The notes: generated by a model not told the origin, from the sequence alone. A stretch of DNA of 64,000 nt from UBA7662 sp943369355 (GCA_943369355.1 CALRMX020000006.1:1-64000), one strand, 5' to 3'; counted from the stretch's first letter, positions 7,591 through 16,870 are shown. Numbers and translations are program-made.

Positions 7591-10044
7591 ATGCAAACCG
7601 CCCCGCGCTTCGTCGACGTGCTGCTGCCGCTCCACCTGCCACGGACGCTCACCTACCGTGTGCCCGACGGCTGGCCAACGCTTGAGGCAGGTCAGCGCGT
7701 GGTGGTGCCTCTCCGCAAGAAGTTGTATACCGGCATTGTACGTGCCCAGCACCACACACGCCCCGAGGCCTACGAGCCGCGCGTGTGTGAAGACTTGCTC
7801 GATGAGCAGCCGCTGCTTAGCGCCGATACGCTGGCCTTCTGGGACTGGATGGCAGCCTATTACCTCTGCTACCCCGGCGACGTGATGCTCGCCGCGCTGC
7901 CCTCGGTTTTCCGTATCAGCAGCGAAACGGTATTGCAGCCGCACCCCGCCTATGTGCCCGATGCGGTGCCGCTCACCGACGATGAATACTTGGTGTTGGA
8001 GGCTTTGACCAACAACGGCAGCCTCCAGTTGAGCGACGTGCAGCGAATTTTGGGTCGACAGCGCGTAATCCCCTTGCTCAAGGAGCTGGCACGGCGCGAG
8101 CTGCTACAGGCGGTTGAAACCTTGCAGGGTGGTTTTCGCGAGAAGCGTGAGGCCTTCGTGCAACTGCACCCCGACCTGCTTACCGACGACAATCGTTTGC
8201 GCGACATCTTCCAGCAGCTCGAGCGAGCCCCCCGCCAGCTCGACGCTTTGATGATTTATCTCCAGCAGAAACCCGGAGGGGAGCCGATGGCGAGGAAGGA
8301 GTTGCTCAAACATCCCGAGCTGCAAACCGCCGCCATCTCGGCCTTGGTGCAGAAGAATATACTGCAACAGCAGCTTATTCGGGTAGACCGCGTGCCGCTG
8401 CAGGCCCAAAAAATGGAGGTAGAACAGTCGCTTAGCGAAGTGCAGGAGCGTGCCCTCGCTCAAATCAAGGCCAGCTGGGAGCAGAAGGAGCTCAGTTTGC
8501 TCCACGGCATTACGGGCAGTGGCAAAACCTTGGTGTATGTAGCCCTCATCCGCGATGCCCTTGTTGCGGGAAAGCAAGTACTGTATATGGTCCCCGAAAT
8601 CGCCCTCACGGCCCAGCTCATCGAGCGGCTCCGGCGGTTTTTGGGTACCGAAATCGGTATCTATCACAGCCGCTTTAGCGAACAAGAGCGAGCCGAAATA
8701 TGGCAGAAGGTGGCTAACGGAAGCCTCCGTATGGTGTTAGGTGCCCGCTCGTCGGTGTTTTTGCCTTTTGGTGAGCTCGGCCTGGTGATCATCGACGAGG
8801 AGCACGATGCGTCGTACAAACAAGATGAGCCCGCACCGCGCTACCATGCTCGCGATGCAGCCTTGGTGCTGGCTCGCAACCAACAGGCCAAGGTGCTACT
8901 CGGTTCGGCCACGCCATCGCTCGAGACCTACCACCTGGCCCGCTCGGGACGCTATGGCTATGTACGGCTCGATCAGCGCTACGGCGGCGTGCAGCTGCCC
9001 GACATTCGATTGGCCGATATACGCATGGAGCAACGCGAGCGACTCATGAAGGCCGACCTCACTGGCAGCTTGTTCAACGCCATCGGCGACACCCTCGAAC
9101 GTGGCGAGCAAGTTATTCTCCTCCAAAATCGCCGCGGTTACGTGCCCTACACCGAGTGCAGCAGCTGCGGATGGACACCCGGCTGCCCCAACTGCGACAT
9201 CACCCTTACCTACCACAAGCTGGCCCACCAGTGGCGCTGTCACTATTGCGGACATAAGGAACTTCCTGTGCCTAGCTGCAAGGCCTGTGGCAGCACCGCC
9301 CTCGTCACCCGTGGCTTCGGTACCGAAAAAATTGAAGAGGAAATCAGCATCTTGTTTCCTGAGGCAACAGTTGGGCGCCTCGATCAGGATTCGACACGGA
9401 AGAAACACGCCTACGGACAGATCATTCGTGACTTCGAAAACGGAAAAATCCAGATACTCATAGGTACGCAGATGGTGAGTAAGGGGCTCGACTTCGATAA
9501 GGTGACGTTGGTGGGGGTATTAAACGCCGATATGGCCTTGCGCATACCCGATTTTAGAGCTCCAGAACGTACGTTTCAGCTGCTCGAGCAGGTGAGCGGC
9601 CGCGCCGGTCGACGCGCGGTGAAAGGCACCGTGATTATTCAAACGCGCATGCCAAAGGAGCCCATATTCGCGCTGCTGCAGGAGCACGATTTCGACAGCT
9701 TTGCCGACGCCGAATTGCAGCAGCGACTCAGCCACCAATACCCGCCTTATGTTCGGCTAATTCGCATCACGCTGAGGCACAAAAACTACGAAACCCTCGA
9801 AAAGGCGGCCAACGAACTTTGCCTCCGCCTCCGTGGGCAGTTGGCGCACCGTGTACTCGGACCTGCCACGCCCAGCATCGGTCGGATCAGGCAGGAGTAC
9901 ATCCGGGAAGTGCTCATTAAACTCGAACGCGATAAACTCGACCCGGCGCGTGTGAAGGATTTCCTGCTGAAGCAGTTGGAGTGGCTCGAAACCGATACCC
10001 GCTGGAAAGGCCTGCGGAATGTAGTAGATGTAGATCCGGTATAG
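7591..10044 (+). CDS. priA: Primosomal protein N' (replication restart helicase PriA)
   Basis: 817 residues from the ATG at 7591; an in-frame GTG at 7570 would add 7 residues but lies upstream of the likely promoter element. PriA binds stalled forks and reloads the replisome. In order: N-terminal 3'-DNA-binding domain (RFVDVLLPLHLPRTLTYRVP), SF2 helicase with Walker A GITGSGKT and DEEH box, zinc-binding insert with eight cysteines (CSSCGWTPGCPNC ... CHYCGH ... CKACGS), then motifs V/VI (IGTQMVSKGLDF, EQVSGRAGRR). Full length for the family. Confidence 0.96.
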   Translation: MQTAPRFVDVLLPLHLPRTLTYRVPDGWPTLEAGQRVVVPLRKKLYTGIVRAQHHTRPEAYEPRVCEDLLDEQPLLSADTLAFWDWMAAYYLCYPGDVMLAALPSVFRISSETVLQPHPAYVPDAVPLTDDEYLVLEALTNNGSLQLSDVQRILGRQRVIPLLKELARRELLQAVETLQGGFREKREAFVQLHPDLLTDDNRLRDIFQQLERAPRQLDALMIYLQQKPGGEPMARKELLKHPELQTAAISALVQKNILQQQLIRVDRVPLQAQKMEVEQSLSEVQERALAQIKASWEQKELSLLHGITGSGKTLVYVALIRDALVAGKQVLYMVPEIALTAQLIERLRRFLGTEIGIYHSRFSEQERAEIWQKVANGSLRMVLGARSSVFLPFGELGLVIIDEEHDASYKQDEPAPRYHARDAALVLARNQQAKVLLGSATPSLETYHLARSGRYGYVRLDQRYGGVQLPDIRLADIRMEQRERLMKADLTGSLFNAIGDTLERGEQVILLQNRRGYVPYTECSSCGWTPGCPNCDITLTYHKLAHQWRCHYCGHKELPVPSCKACGSTALVTRGFGTEKIEEEISILFPEATVGRLDQDSTRKKHAYGQIIRDFENGKIQILIGTQMVSKGLDFDKVTLVGVLNADMALRIPDFRAPERTFQLLEQVSGRAGRRAVKGTVIIQTRMPKEPIFALLQEHDFDSFADAELQQRLSHQYPPYVRLIRITLRHKNYETLEKAANELCLRLRGQLAHRVLGPATPSIGRIRQEYIREVLIKLERDKLDPARVKDFLLKQLEWLETDTRWKGLRNVVDVDPV

Positions 10045-10094
10045 ACCGTATCTCGCGCTTTTTGGTTTAGTTTGCAGTTCTATTATCTCGCCTT

Positions 10095-10667
10095 ATGAAT
10101 AGTGCACAGCTTAAAGCGCTTTCGTTGCGTTTTTTCAAATATTTCGTCAATGGGTTGTTGCTGGTAAGTCCCGTTGCCATCACCGTTTATGTGGTTTACT
10201 TGGTCATTACTACGCTCGATGGTCTCATTGACTTTGGTATACCCGGATTGGGTTTGGTGGTATCGGTAACCGGCATAGCGCTCATTGGCTATTTGGGCTC
10301 CAACCTCCTTATGGATCCTATCTTGGCTTTCTTGGAGAAGATGCTCACGCGAGCGCCTTTCATCAAGCTGATCTACACTTCGGTGAAAGACCTGATGGAA
10401 GCCTTTGTGGGAGATAAACGTAAGTTTAACCAACCCATAGTAGTAGAAATGGGTGATGGCTTGCTCAAGCCAGGTTTTATGACCCAGGACGATTTGGCCG
10501 AACTGGGCTTTGGAGGATATGTGGCCGTGTATTTACCCCATTCGTATAACTTTTCGGGTAACGTATTTTTGGCCAAGGCCGAGAAGGTGCATAAAGTAGA
10601 TACCAATGCCACCGAGTACATGAAGTTTATTGTTTCGGGAGGTGTAACTCAGGTGGAGGAAGCATGA
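10095..10667 (+). CDS. DUF502 family membrane protein
   Basis: 190 residues. Two transmembrane segments (about 17-38 and 48-70) precede a conserved cytoplasmic or periplasmic domain. The family features are LRRYFxxGLLxxxPxxIT near the start, IPGLG, and RAPFIKLIYTSVKDL. Function not established. Its last codon overlaps the next gene (ATGA), so it is coupled to the acyltransferase. Confidence 0.85.
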   Translation: MNSAQLKALSLRFFKYFVNGLLLVSPVAITVYVVYLVITTLDGLIDFGIPGLGLVVSVTGIALIGYLGSNLLMDPILAFLEKMLTRAPFIKLIYTSVKDLMEAFVGDKRKFNQPIVVEMGDGLLKPGFMTQDDLAELGFGGYVAVYLPHSYNFSGNVFLAKAEKVHKVDTNATEYMKFIVSGGVTQVEEA

Positions 10668-11221
10668 AGGGAAAAGTAGCATACGGCCTGCTCAAGCTAC
10701 TGGGCTGGAAAATTGTGGGCGATGTGCCCACCATCCCCAAATGTATACTCATTGTAGCTCCTCATACGTCGAGCTGGGATTTCCCACTAGGTGTGCTGGC
10801 ACGTGCCGCGATTGGATTGCGGATATCGTTCATTGGCAAAGCCTCGCTATTTAAGCCGCCTTTCGGCTTTATTTTTCGCTGGCTTGGGGGCTATCCTGTA
10901 GCGCGCACGGTAAGCCAGGATACCGTTGCCTTCGTGGTGAGCCTTTTTAATAGCCACGAACAGTTCTACTTTGCGCTCTCACCCGAGGGAACGCGCAAAT
11001 ACACGCCCAAACTACGCACAGGTTTCTACCAAATAGCCTTGCAAGCGCAAGTACCTATCGTGATGGTAGGCTTCGATTTTTCACGCAAAGAGGTGCAGAT
11101 ACAACCACCTTTTATGCCCACCGGTGATCGGAAAGCCGATTTTGAATTTATACTCGGGTATTTCCGGAATGTAAAAGGCTACTATCCCGAGCAGGGCATC
11201 ATTGATCAGCGCGTCGACTGA
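10664..11221 (+). CDS. PlsC-like 1-acyl-sn-glycerol-3-phosphate acyltransferase family protein
   Basis: 185 residues, near the short end for the family. The catalytic HX4D motif is His34-TSSW-Asp39, and the phosphate-binding EGTR motif is in LSPEGTRKY. Such enzymes move an acyl chain from CoA or ACP to a lysophospholipid or related acceptor at the inner membrane. The acceptor here is unknown. Starts inside the DUF502 stop and overlaps the convergent gene 11206-12405 by 16 bases. Confidence 0.85.
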   Translation: MKGKVAYGLLKLLGWKIVGDVPTIPKCILIVAPHTSSWDFPLGVLARAAIGLRISFIGKASLFKPPFGFIFRWLGGYPVARTVSQDTVAFVVSLFNSHEQFYFALSPEGTRKYTPKLRTGFYQIALQAQVPIVMVGFDFSRKEVQIQPPFMPTGDRKADFEFILGYFRNVKGYYPEQGIIDQRVD

Positions 11222-12405
11222 CGAAAATACGCGCCAGAACTGCCCACCCATTCAAAGTCTTTGTTGTAACGAACGCCAATGAGCTCACCGCGACTCAGGC
11301 GGCAGAGGTTGGTGACCAAGACCGGTTTGGGTGCCGACTTCGGCCAAAAAAGCATCATGCGTATTTCTACTTTAATTTTGGCGTCGGGCGCTTGAAGTAC
11401 GGGCTCGTATTTTACTTTGCGCTGTAGGATAAAATGTTCGGGACGTTCAAGGGCTGCAATGTCGCCGGGCTGCACATGGATGTTTACGCCCATGCCGGCA
11501 AACGAATACAACGGCTTCAACACCCAATTTTCGAGATCGGGAGGAAGTTGTTTGAGTGTATGAACAAAGTGTGTTTCGGGTATGTAAGGGCTCTTGAAAT
11601 AGGGTAAGCTAAACTTACTCATTCTGAAAAACCAATTGGGGTGGCTTACCCATTCGGCTTCAATTTCTTCGAGCATGCTAAAGTCGCCTATCAATTCAGG
11701 GCGCTGTTCCAGCTCGTCGAAGATTACGCGATTGTAAATGCGTTTGATTTCTGTTTTCACGCCATCGCGGTCGTAGAAGAGCTTTTTGCCTTCGCGGATA
11801 AGCTTGCTGATACACACTGCACGTATACCGTATAGTTTCTCGGTAGCCTGAAAGTCGGCTCTAGTTTTTTGTTTATCGGGCTCAATTTCTAGCAGTATGA
11901 CCTGCTTGGGATCATGCCCATTCAGAAAAACTTCTCGCATCAGCGCGTAGAAGCTATCGCGCGTATAACCGTTGAGGTATGGGGTAAAGTCGGTTGCAAA
12001 ATCGTAATGCCGGCGGTAAGCTTCATCGAGGATAAGCTGGTAGGCAAAAAGCGACGGAAAGCCCTGCATCTCGATGAGTTGCGGCATGGGGTCGCCCTTT
12101 TCGTCCATACATACAGCAAAGTCGGCGATGAGGATGTCGGGGCGTCGGTCGTTGCCGGGCACACGCTGGTGGGGCGGGATTGCTGCCTCGCTGAGTGCAT
12201 AGTACTCGTCGCTGGTAATCACTTCACAGATGTCGTCGCAGGCTTGCTGCATCCGTTGGGTGAGCAGGTCGGGCACAAAAAATGGCGTTTCGGCGACGCG
12301 AAAGGTTACTTCTTCGCCCAAAACTTCCTTTAAGTCGTCGAGCAGCGCTCGATAACGCTCGGGGGTAAAGCTGGCGTTAAACTGCTTGCGTACTTCTTCA
12401 ACCAT
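11206..12405 (-). CDS. Uncharacterised ATP-grasp-like protein of the amidoligase cluster
   Basis: 399 residues; not a family I can name with certainty. The C-terminal half has ATP-grasp-like features: a Lys before a Gly-rich loop (VLKPLYSFAGMGVNI), a later strand with Lys (FILQRKVKYEP), and acidic/Arg residues (KVEIRMMLFWP, VTNLCRLSRGELIGV) that recall metal and substrate sites of glutathionylspermidine-synthase-like, permuted ATP-grasps. The N-terminal half has DILIADFAVCMDEKG and LIEMQGFPSLFAYQ. It is one base from the glutamine amidotransferase gene upstream, so the two are cotranscribed. Inference: it forms an amide bond in the pathway encoded here. Confidence 0.6.
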   Translation of the reverse strand: MVEEVRKQFNASFTPERYRALLDDLKEVLGEEVTFRVAETPFFVPDLLTQRMQQACDDICEVITSDEYYALSEAAIPPHQRVPGNDRRPDILIADFAVCMDEKGDPMPQLIEMQGFPSLFAYQLILDEAYRRHYDFATDFTPYLNGYTRDSFYALMREVFLNGHDPKQVILLEIEPDKQKTRADFQATEKLYGIRAVCISKLIREGKKLFYDRDGVKTEIKRIYNRVIFDELEQRPELIGDFSMLEEIEAEWVSHPNWFFRMSKFSLPYFKSPYIPETHFVHTLKQLPPDLENWVLKPLYSFAGMGVNIHVQPGDIAALERPEHFILQRKVKYEPVLQAPDAKIKVEIRMMLFWPKSAPKPVLVTNLCRLSRGELIGVRYNKDFEWVGSSGAYFRQSTR

Positions 12406-12406
12406 A

Positions 12407-13225
12407 TTAGGCTTCTTGTAAGGCGTAACAGGCCATCTCTAAAAAGCGAGGAATGACGGTATTGTGGGTGAGCGTTATCTTCTCGGGATCGTGCAAATGC
12501 GCCAACATATCGTCGTACTTGGCTTTGCCGTGTTGCTCCACGATTTGTTTGCGACGATCCACTTCTTTCATGTAGCCAATCATGCCTTGTGCGTCGGCTT
12601 CGGGGTGGAATTGTGTGCCGATGAACTCGTCGCTGAAGCGTACGGCCATGATGGCGCGCTCGTAATCCACATGGTCGCGGATTTTTTCTAAGGCTAAAAT
12701 GCGGGCACCAAAAGCTTCGAAGCGATTGAGGTCGGGTTGCACCACCTGCCAGTCGCGGCTATCAACGGCCCAAAACGGGTCGGCCAGCGTTTCGAGCACG
12801 GGGTCGTTCACGCCAAATTGGGTTTTGTGCACCGGAAATATACCGAAGCTGGTCGAACGCCGTCGGGTAAGTTCGCCCAACCCAAAGTGTTTGCAGGCCA
12901 TCTGAAACGAATGGCAGATGAAGAATACGTACTTCTTACGTACATCGTCCTGCTGATTATGCGCCCAAAGTTTATCGATGAGCTTGAAGTAGCGTTTGTC
13001 CCAGATACCGTTGCCTTCGAGAGGGCTGCCCGGACCGCCAGTGCTCAAATAAATATCGTACTCGAGGCCTGGAAGTTCGTTTTTGCCGCGAACATCGTAA
13101 AGGTCGTAATCGAGCGTAAAACGGTAGTCCTCGAGTATCTGAAGCAGATTTCGCATGCCCTGATTGGGCGCGCCATCGTACATATCCAGTACGGCTACAC
13201 GTTTTTTCGTTTTGTTTTTATCCAT
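12407..13225 (-). CDS. Class I glutamine amidotransferase-like protein
   Basis: 272 residues from the ATG at 13225; an in-frame TTG at 13240 is possible but less likely. Class I GATase fold: oxyanion segment STGGPGSP (61-68), nucleophile elbow FFICHSFQMA with Cys104, and the His-x-Glu pair in FIGTQFHPEAD (His207, Glu209). The full triad is present, so it could release ammonia from glutamine or act as a peptidase. The C-terminal ~60 residues beyond the GATase core are helical. Lies between the GCS2 ligase and the ATP-grasp-like gene, all leftward. Confidence 0.85.
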   Translation of the reverse strand: MDKNKTKKRVAVLDMYDGAPNQGMRNLLQILEDYRFTLDYDLYDVRGKNELPGLEYDIYLSTGGPGSPLEGNGIWDKRYFKLIDKLWAHNQQDDVRKKYVFFICHSFQMACKHFGLGELTRRRSTSFGIFPVHKTQFGVNDPVLETLADPFWAVDSRDWQVVQPDLNRFEAFGARILALEKIRDHVDYERAIMAVRFSDEFIGTQFHPEADAQGMIGYMKEVDRRKQIVEQHGKAKYDDMLAHLHDPEKITLTHNTVIPRFLEMACYALQEA

Positions 13226-13249
13226 GGTTTCCGAGGTCAAAACTACAAC

Positions 13250-14350
13250 TTAGTCTAATCCGCTCACGGTTTGTGCGAGATAATAATCTACCACACTTCT
13301 CAAATCACCCGTTTCCTCGTACACCTTTAGTTGCCGATCGGCTCCGGTGCCGTGGTTTAAAATCTGATGAATCTGGTCAATTTCGTGGCGAGAACCCAAT
13401 TCATCTACCACATCATCCACAAAATCGAGCAGCTCTGTAATGAGCGAGCGGGTATTTACCTCCATCTCGCGACCAAAGTCGATCATCATACCGTCGATGC
13501 CGTAGCGCGACGCCCGCCACTTGTTTTCGTTCACCAGCGCACGACGGTAAATCATGAAGTTGAGGTTTTTGCTCCGCAGTTTGTAGAGCTTGGCTACCAA
13601 CGCCTGAATGAGTGCGGTGAGGCCAATGGTTTCGTTCAAGGTCATGGGTACATCGCAAATACGAAACTCGATGGTGTCGAAAAACGGGTGAACCCGGATG
13701 TCCCACCAAATCTTTTTTGCATTGTCGATGCAATTGGTTTTGATGAGCAGCTTCACGTAATTCTCGTATTCGGCGAAACTATCGAAGAAATCGGGGATAC
13801 CCGTGCGTGGAAATTTGTCGAATACCTTGGTGCGGAACGATTTAAAACCGGTATTACGGCCTTCCCAAAACGGACTGTTGGTGGATAGGGCATAAATATG
13901 CGGTAAAAAGTAGCGTACCGAGTTCGCGATATGAATGGCCATCTCTTTGTCGGGCATGCCCACGTGCACGTGCAAGCCGAAAATGAGGTTGGAACGGGCT
14001 GCATCTTGCAGTTCATTCACAATTTCGTTGTACCTCGGATGCTCGGTGATGAGCTGTGTTTGCCACATGCTAAATGGATGTGTGCCAGCGGCACCTATGG
14101 CGTAACCGAGGTCGCCAGCCACCTGCGCCACCGTTTTACGGAGATGCGCCACTTGTTTTCGTGCATCGTCGATATCGGTGCAAATTTTGGTGCCCACTTC
14201 TACCACGGCTTGGTGCATTTCGGCTTTCACCTGGTCGTCGATAACCTTGTTGGCGGCCTCTACAATTTTCTGGTGGTGCGATACAAGTTCACGCGAAGAA
14301 GGATCTATAACTTGATATTCTTCTTCGACGCCTAGGGTAAACTGGGTCAT
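13250..14350 (-). CDS. Carboxylate-amine ligase, GCS2 family (YbdK/COG2170-like)
   Basis: 366 residues. Glutamine-synthetase-fold ligase related to gamma-glutamylcysteine synthetase 2. Start FTLGVEEEYQVIDPSS has the metal-binding Glu cluster; later AIGAAGTHPF, FGLHVHVGM and RVHPFFDTIEFRICDVPMTL carry the conserved His, Glu and Arg residues, and ENKWRASRYGIDG is a family mark. The predicted reaction joins a carboxylate (often Glu) to an amine using ATP. The neighbours are the GATase (24 bases downstream) and two ATP-grasp-type proteins. A terminator separates it from the ATP-grasp gene upstream. Confidence 0.92.
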   Translation of the reverse strand: MTQFTLGVEEEYQVIDPSSRELVSHHQKIVEAANKVIDDQVKAEMHQAVVEVGTKICTDIDDARKQVAHLRKTVAQVAGDLGYAIGAAGTHPFSMWQTQLITEHPRYNEIVNELQDAARSNLIFGLHVHVGMPDKEMAIHIANSVRYFLPHIYALSTNSPFWEGRNTGFKSFRTKVFDKFPRTGIPDFFDSFAEYENYVKLLIKTNCIDNAKKIWWDIRVHPFFDTIEFRICDVPMTLNETIGLTALIQALVAKLYKLRSKNLNFMIYRRALVNENKWRASRYGIDGMMIDFGREMEVNTRSLITELLDFVDDVVDELGSRHEIDQIHQILNHGTGADRQLKVYEETGDLRSVVDYYLAQTVSGLD

Positions 14351-14374
14351 GGGGAAGTGTTAGAGTGGCAAATT

Positions 14375-14404
14375 AAAAAAGCCCCGCGAATTGCGAGGCT
14401 TTTT
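14375..14404 (-). terminator. Terminator between the ATP-grasp gene and the GCS2 gene
   Basis: Hairpin AAAAAAGCCcCGC / GCGaGGCTTTTT with one mismatch and a 5-base loop, with T and A runs on both sides. It splits the leftward cluster into two transcription units (16629-14429 and 14350-11206). Confidence 0.8.
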
Positions 14405-14428
14405 CTAACTAAAAAATCGGATAAAATT

Positions 14429-15913
14429 CTATTTGCCGAGTTTCTCGGCGGCCAATACCGCGTCGATGCCCATCAAATCGCCGAATGGTTTTTCGATTCT
14501 CACCCGCTTCTGACGGACTACCTTGTTGGGCTTCGGCTTACGACCGCGTTTGCCTGGCACTTTTTTGCCGTCGGTAAGCGCAGCCTTGCCCTTGCGTAAT
14601 TTTGGTGTTGTGTCGGCTGCTTTGGCCACTACGGCCTTGGCTGGCCTTCCCCGTTTACCTGCTGGTTTTGCTGCCTGCTCGGCTTTGGCCGGGCGGCCGC
14701 GTTTGCCTGCCACTTTGGCTATTACTTCAGTTTTTGGCTTAGCCGGACGACCACGCTTACCCGCGGGTTTAGCTGCTACCTCTGCTTTTGGCTTAGCCGG
14801 ACGGCCACGTTTGCCTGCAGGCTTGGCTATTGCATCGGCCTCCGATTTGGGCTTGGCCGGTCTTCCGCGTTTGCCGGCAGGTTTAGCTGCCGCAGTAGTT
14901 TTGGCTTTCGCTGGCCTACCTCTTTTGCCAGTTCGTACAGGAGCTGCAACCGACAGCATAGTACCAGCGGCTCCTTGCTGTACAAAAGTTCCCCAGGTGA
15001 GGTTGTCCTGTCCTGGCTTTTGTGCCAAAGCGCGCTCTATGGCGTAACGTGCCGAGGTCTCTACCACCCAATCGAAATTGGCTTGACCTACGCTGTTCAC
15101 ATCGGCATCGGGTGCTGGGTTGCAGAAGTCGATGGCATAAGGTATGCCGTTGCGTACGGCGAATTCTACCGTGTTGAAGTCGTAACCCAGTGCTTTGTTG
15201 AGCCGCAGTACATAGTCTTCGATGAGCTTAAGCAGCTTCTGCGAAGAGGGGGGGGTATCAACCACGTAGCGCAAATGGTGCGGGTTGCGCGGTTCGTATT
15301 GCATGATGCGCACATATTTGCCGCCGATGCAATAACAACGATAATATTCTTCGAAGACAATTTCTTCTTGGAGCATCATCACCAAATCGCCGGTTTCGTT
15401 GTGTTTGGCGAATAAATCGTCGAGACTTTCTACGCGGTACACACTCTTCCAGCCTCCACCCGAATGGGGTTTCATGTAGGCAGGAAAACCAATATGTTGG
15501 GCAATACCGTCCCAGTCCATCGGATATTTGAGGTTGCGGAACGAATTGGCATTGGTGTCGGGAGGCATTTGGTTCGACGGCAGCAAGACAGTGCGAGGAA
15601 CGGGTACACCCACTTGTATCGCCAAACAGTTGTTAAAGAACTTTTCGTCGGCACTCCACCAAAACGGGTTGTTAATTACCGCTGTTCCGGTAATGGCTGC
15701 ATTTTTCAGATACGCTCTGTAAAACGGAATATCCTGTGAAATACGGTCGATAATTACCGCATATCCACTGGCCTCACCTTGCATCACCTTGTCGATTTGC
15801 ACGGCCTCGGCAACGATGCCGGGAACGCCCATCTGGTTAATTTTGTCAATTAGCGCGAATGGAAAGGTGTTTTCCTGACCGTAAAGCACTCCAATTTTCT
15901 TCATGGTTATCAT
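14429..15913 (-). CDS. ATP-grasp ligase with C-terminal lysine-rich AT-hook-like repeats
   Basis: 494 residues (an ATG at 15904, three codons in, is an equally good start: MKKIGVLYGQE). Residues 1 to ~320 form an ATP-grasp enzyme of the RimK / D-Ala-D-Ala ligase type: FPAYMKPHSGGGWKSVY is the ATP-binding Lys and Gly-rich loop, LQEEIVFEEYYRCYCIGGKYVRIMQYEPR follows, and FAVRNGIPYAIDFCNPAPD supplies Glu and Asn metal ligands. Residues ~327-475 are a low-complexity tail with six exact GKRGRPAK units, one degenerate unit (GKRGRKPKP) and Ala/Lys linkers; the last 20 residues look folded. The tail resembles AT-hook or histone-H1-like proteins, unusual for an enzyme. Confidence 0.88.
   Translation of the reverse strand: MITMKKIGVLYGQENTFPFALIDKINQMGVPGIVAEAVQIDKVMQGEASGYAVIIDRISQDIPFYRAYLKNAAITGTAVINNPFWWSADEKFFNNCLAIQVGVPVPRTVLLPSNQMPPDTNANSFRNLKYPMDWDGIAQHIGFPAYMKPHSGGGWKSVYRVESLDDLFAKHNETGDLVMMLQEEIVFEEYYRCYCIGGKYVRIMQYEPRNPHHLRYVVDTPPSSQKLLKLIEDYVLRLNKALGYDFNTVEFAVRNGIPYAIDFCNPAPDADVNSVGQANFDWVVETSARYAIERALAQKPGQDNLTWGTFVQQGAAGTMLSVAAPVRTGKRGRPAKAKTTAAAKPAGKRGRPAKPKSEADAIAKPAGKRGRPAKPKAEVAAKPAGKRGRPAKPKTEVIAKVAGKRGRPAKAEQAAKPAGKRGRPAKAVVAKAADTTPKLRKGKAALTDGKKVPGKRGRKPKPNKVVRQKRVRIEKPFGDLMGIDAVLAAEKLGK
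14537..14935 (-). repeat. Degenerate tandem repeat encoding the GKRGRPAK tail
   Basis: About 400 bases that encode seven Lys/Arg-rich units with spacing of 17-20 codons. The codons vary between units (for example cgtttgcc / cgcttacc versions on the plus strand), so the repeat is kept at protein level and is not a recent DNA-level expansion. Confidence 0.8.
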
Positions 15914-15921
15914 TTAGTGTT

Positions 15922-16629
15922 TTATTTTATTAATCCTAAGTACTCGGGGAACATTTGCTGCCATACTGGCCAGTCGTGGTGGTATCCCGGACGTATATCT
16001 AACCACGACGCAATATTTTTTGCTTTAAGTAAACGATGCATTTCCACGTTTTGCGGCAAGCAAAAATCGTATTCACTGCTGCCCAATACAATGCCCATTT
16101 TCCATAAATCGGGATGGTGTAAATTGGGTAAATAATCGGGTGGGTTATTGAAATAAACCTGGTCGTCGTAATAACCGTCGAGTTGGTTTTTAATATCGAA
16201 TGCACCACCCATACTCAATACATAACTCACCAAATCGGGATGGCGGAAGGCAAGATTTAAAGCGTGATATCCACCAAAACTACATCCTGCCACTGCAATA
16301 CGTGCTTGTTGAGACTCGTGTTGCATGCGCGGCACAATTTCTTGCAGAATTAAGTTTTCGTACAAAATATGATTTAAAACACGATCGCGCGGATGAATGT
16401 GTTTGTTGTACCAACTGTCACGGTCGAGGCTATCGGGGCAATAAATCCGAATTTTTCCGCTTTCAATCCAAGGCTTAACTGCTTCAATCAATCCAAAATC
16501 CTTGTTTTCGTAATATTTCCCCATCGAAGTGGGAAATAAAAGTAGGGGATAACCGGCATGCCCGAACACCAATAATTCGAATTCACGCCCGATGATTCCG
16601 GAATGCCATTTGTGATGATTTTCGGTCAA
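15922..16629 (-). CDS. Esterase family protein (alpha/beta hydrolase)
   Basis: 235 residues, esterase-D/PF00756-like. Nucleophile elbow AGCSFGGYHAL with Ser117; C-terminal His in PGYHHDWPVW; an acidic residue in GSSEYDFCLPQ. No signal peptide, so cytoplasmic. It is upstream of, and 8 bases from, the ATP-grasp/AT-hook gene and probably cotranscribed with it. A related esterase (16871-17644) lies divergently next door. Paired esterases next to amidoligases suggest hydrolysis or transfer of the product; that is inference. Confidence 0.85.
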   Translation of the reverse strand: MTENHHKWHSGIIGREFELLVFGHAGYPLLLFPTSMGKYYENKDFGLIEAVKPWIESGKIRIYCPDSLDRDSWYNKHIHPRDRVLNHILYENLILQEIVPRMQHESQQARIAVAGCSFGGYHALNLAFRHPDLVSYVLSMGGAFDIKNQLDGYYDDQVYFNNPPDYLPNLHHPDLWKMGIVLGSSEYDFCLPQNVEMHRLLKAKNIASWLDIRPGYHHDWPVWQQMFPEYLGLIK

Positions 16630-16648
16630 CGGAAATATTTATTGTGTT

Positions 16649-16656
16649 CAAAATTA
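16649..16656 (-). promoter_or_regulatory. Bacteroidota -7 element (TAATTTTG) for the esterase/ATP-grasp unit
   Basis: Minus-strand TAATTTTG fits TAnnTTTG and lies 19 bases upstream of the esterase ATG. No TTG is at the ideal upstream distance (a TTT is). Confidence 0.55.
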
Positions 16657-16808
16657 GGAAGTAATAAGTTTAATAAAAGTATTTCTGAAATATTTTCTGA
16701 ATTATTTTTTGCGAACAAGTTCGGTATTCAGAAAATAGCGCGCGCTATTTCTTGTCACTTTTACCCGTGCTGTGGATATTTCGGTCGGGCAGATTCGAGG
16801 CGGAAGTG

Positions 16809-16816
16809 TATGTTTG
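16809..16816 (+). promoter_or_regulatory. Bacteroidota -7 element (TATGTTTG) for the second esterase
   Basis: TATGTTTG fits TAnnTTTG, 54 bases before the ATG at 16871 and 21 before a TTG at 16838 in the same frame. No good -33 motif. Confidence 0.45.
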
Positions 16817-16870
16817 TCGTTTTAAGACACGTATTAGTTGATTGCCAGTCAGAATAAAAATTACCAGACC

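Noticed and set aside
14537..14935. Repeats in the ATP-grasp gene as a CRISPR array
   Set aside because: Units are irregular, in frame and coding; no conserved spacers and no cas genes.
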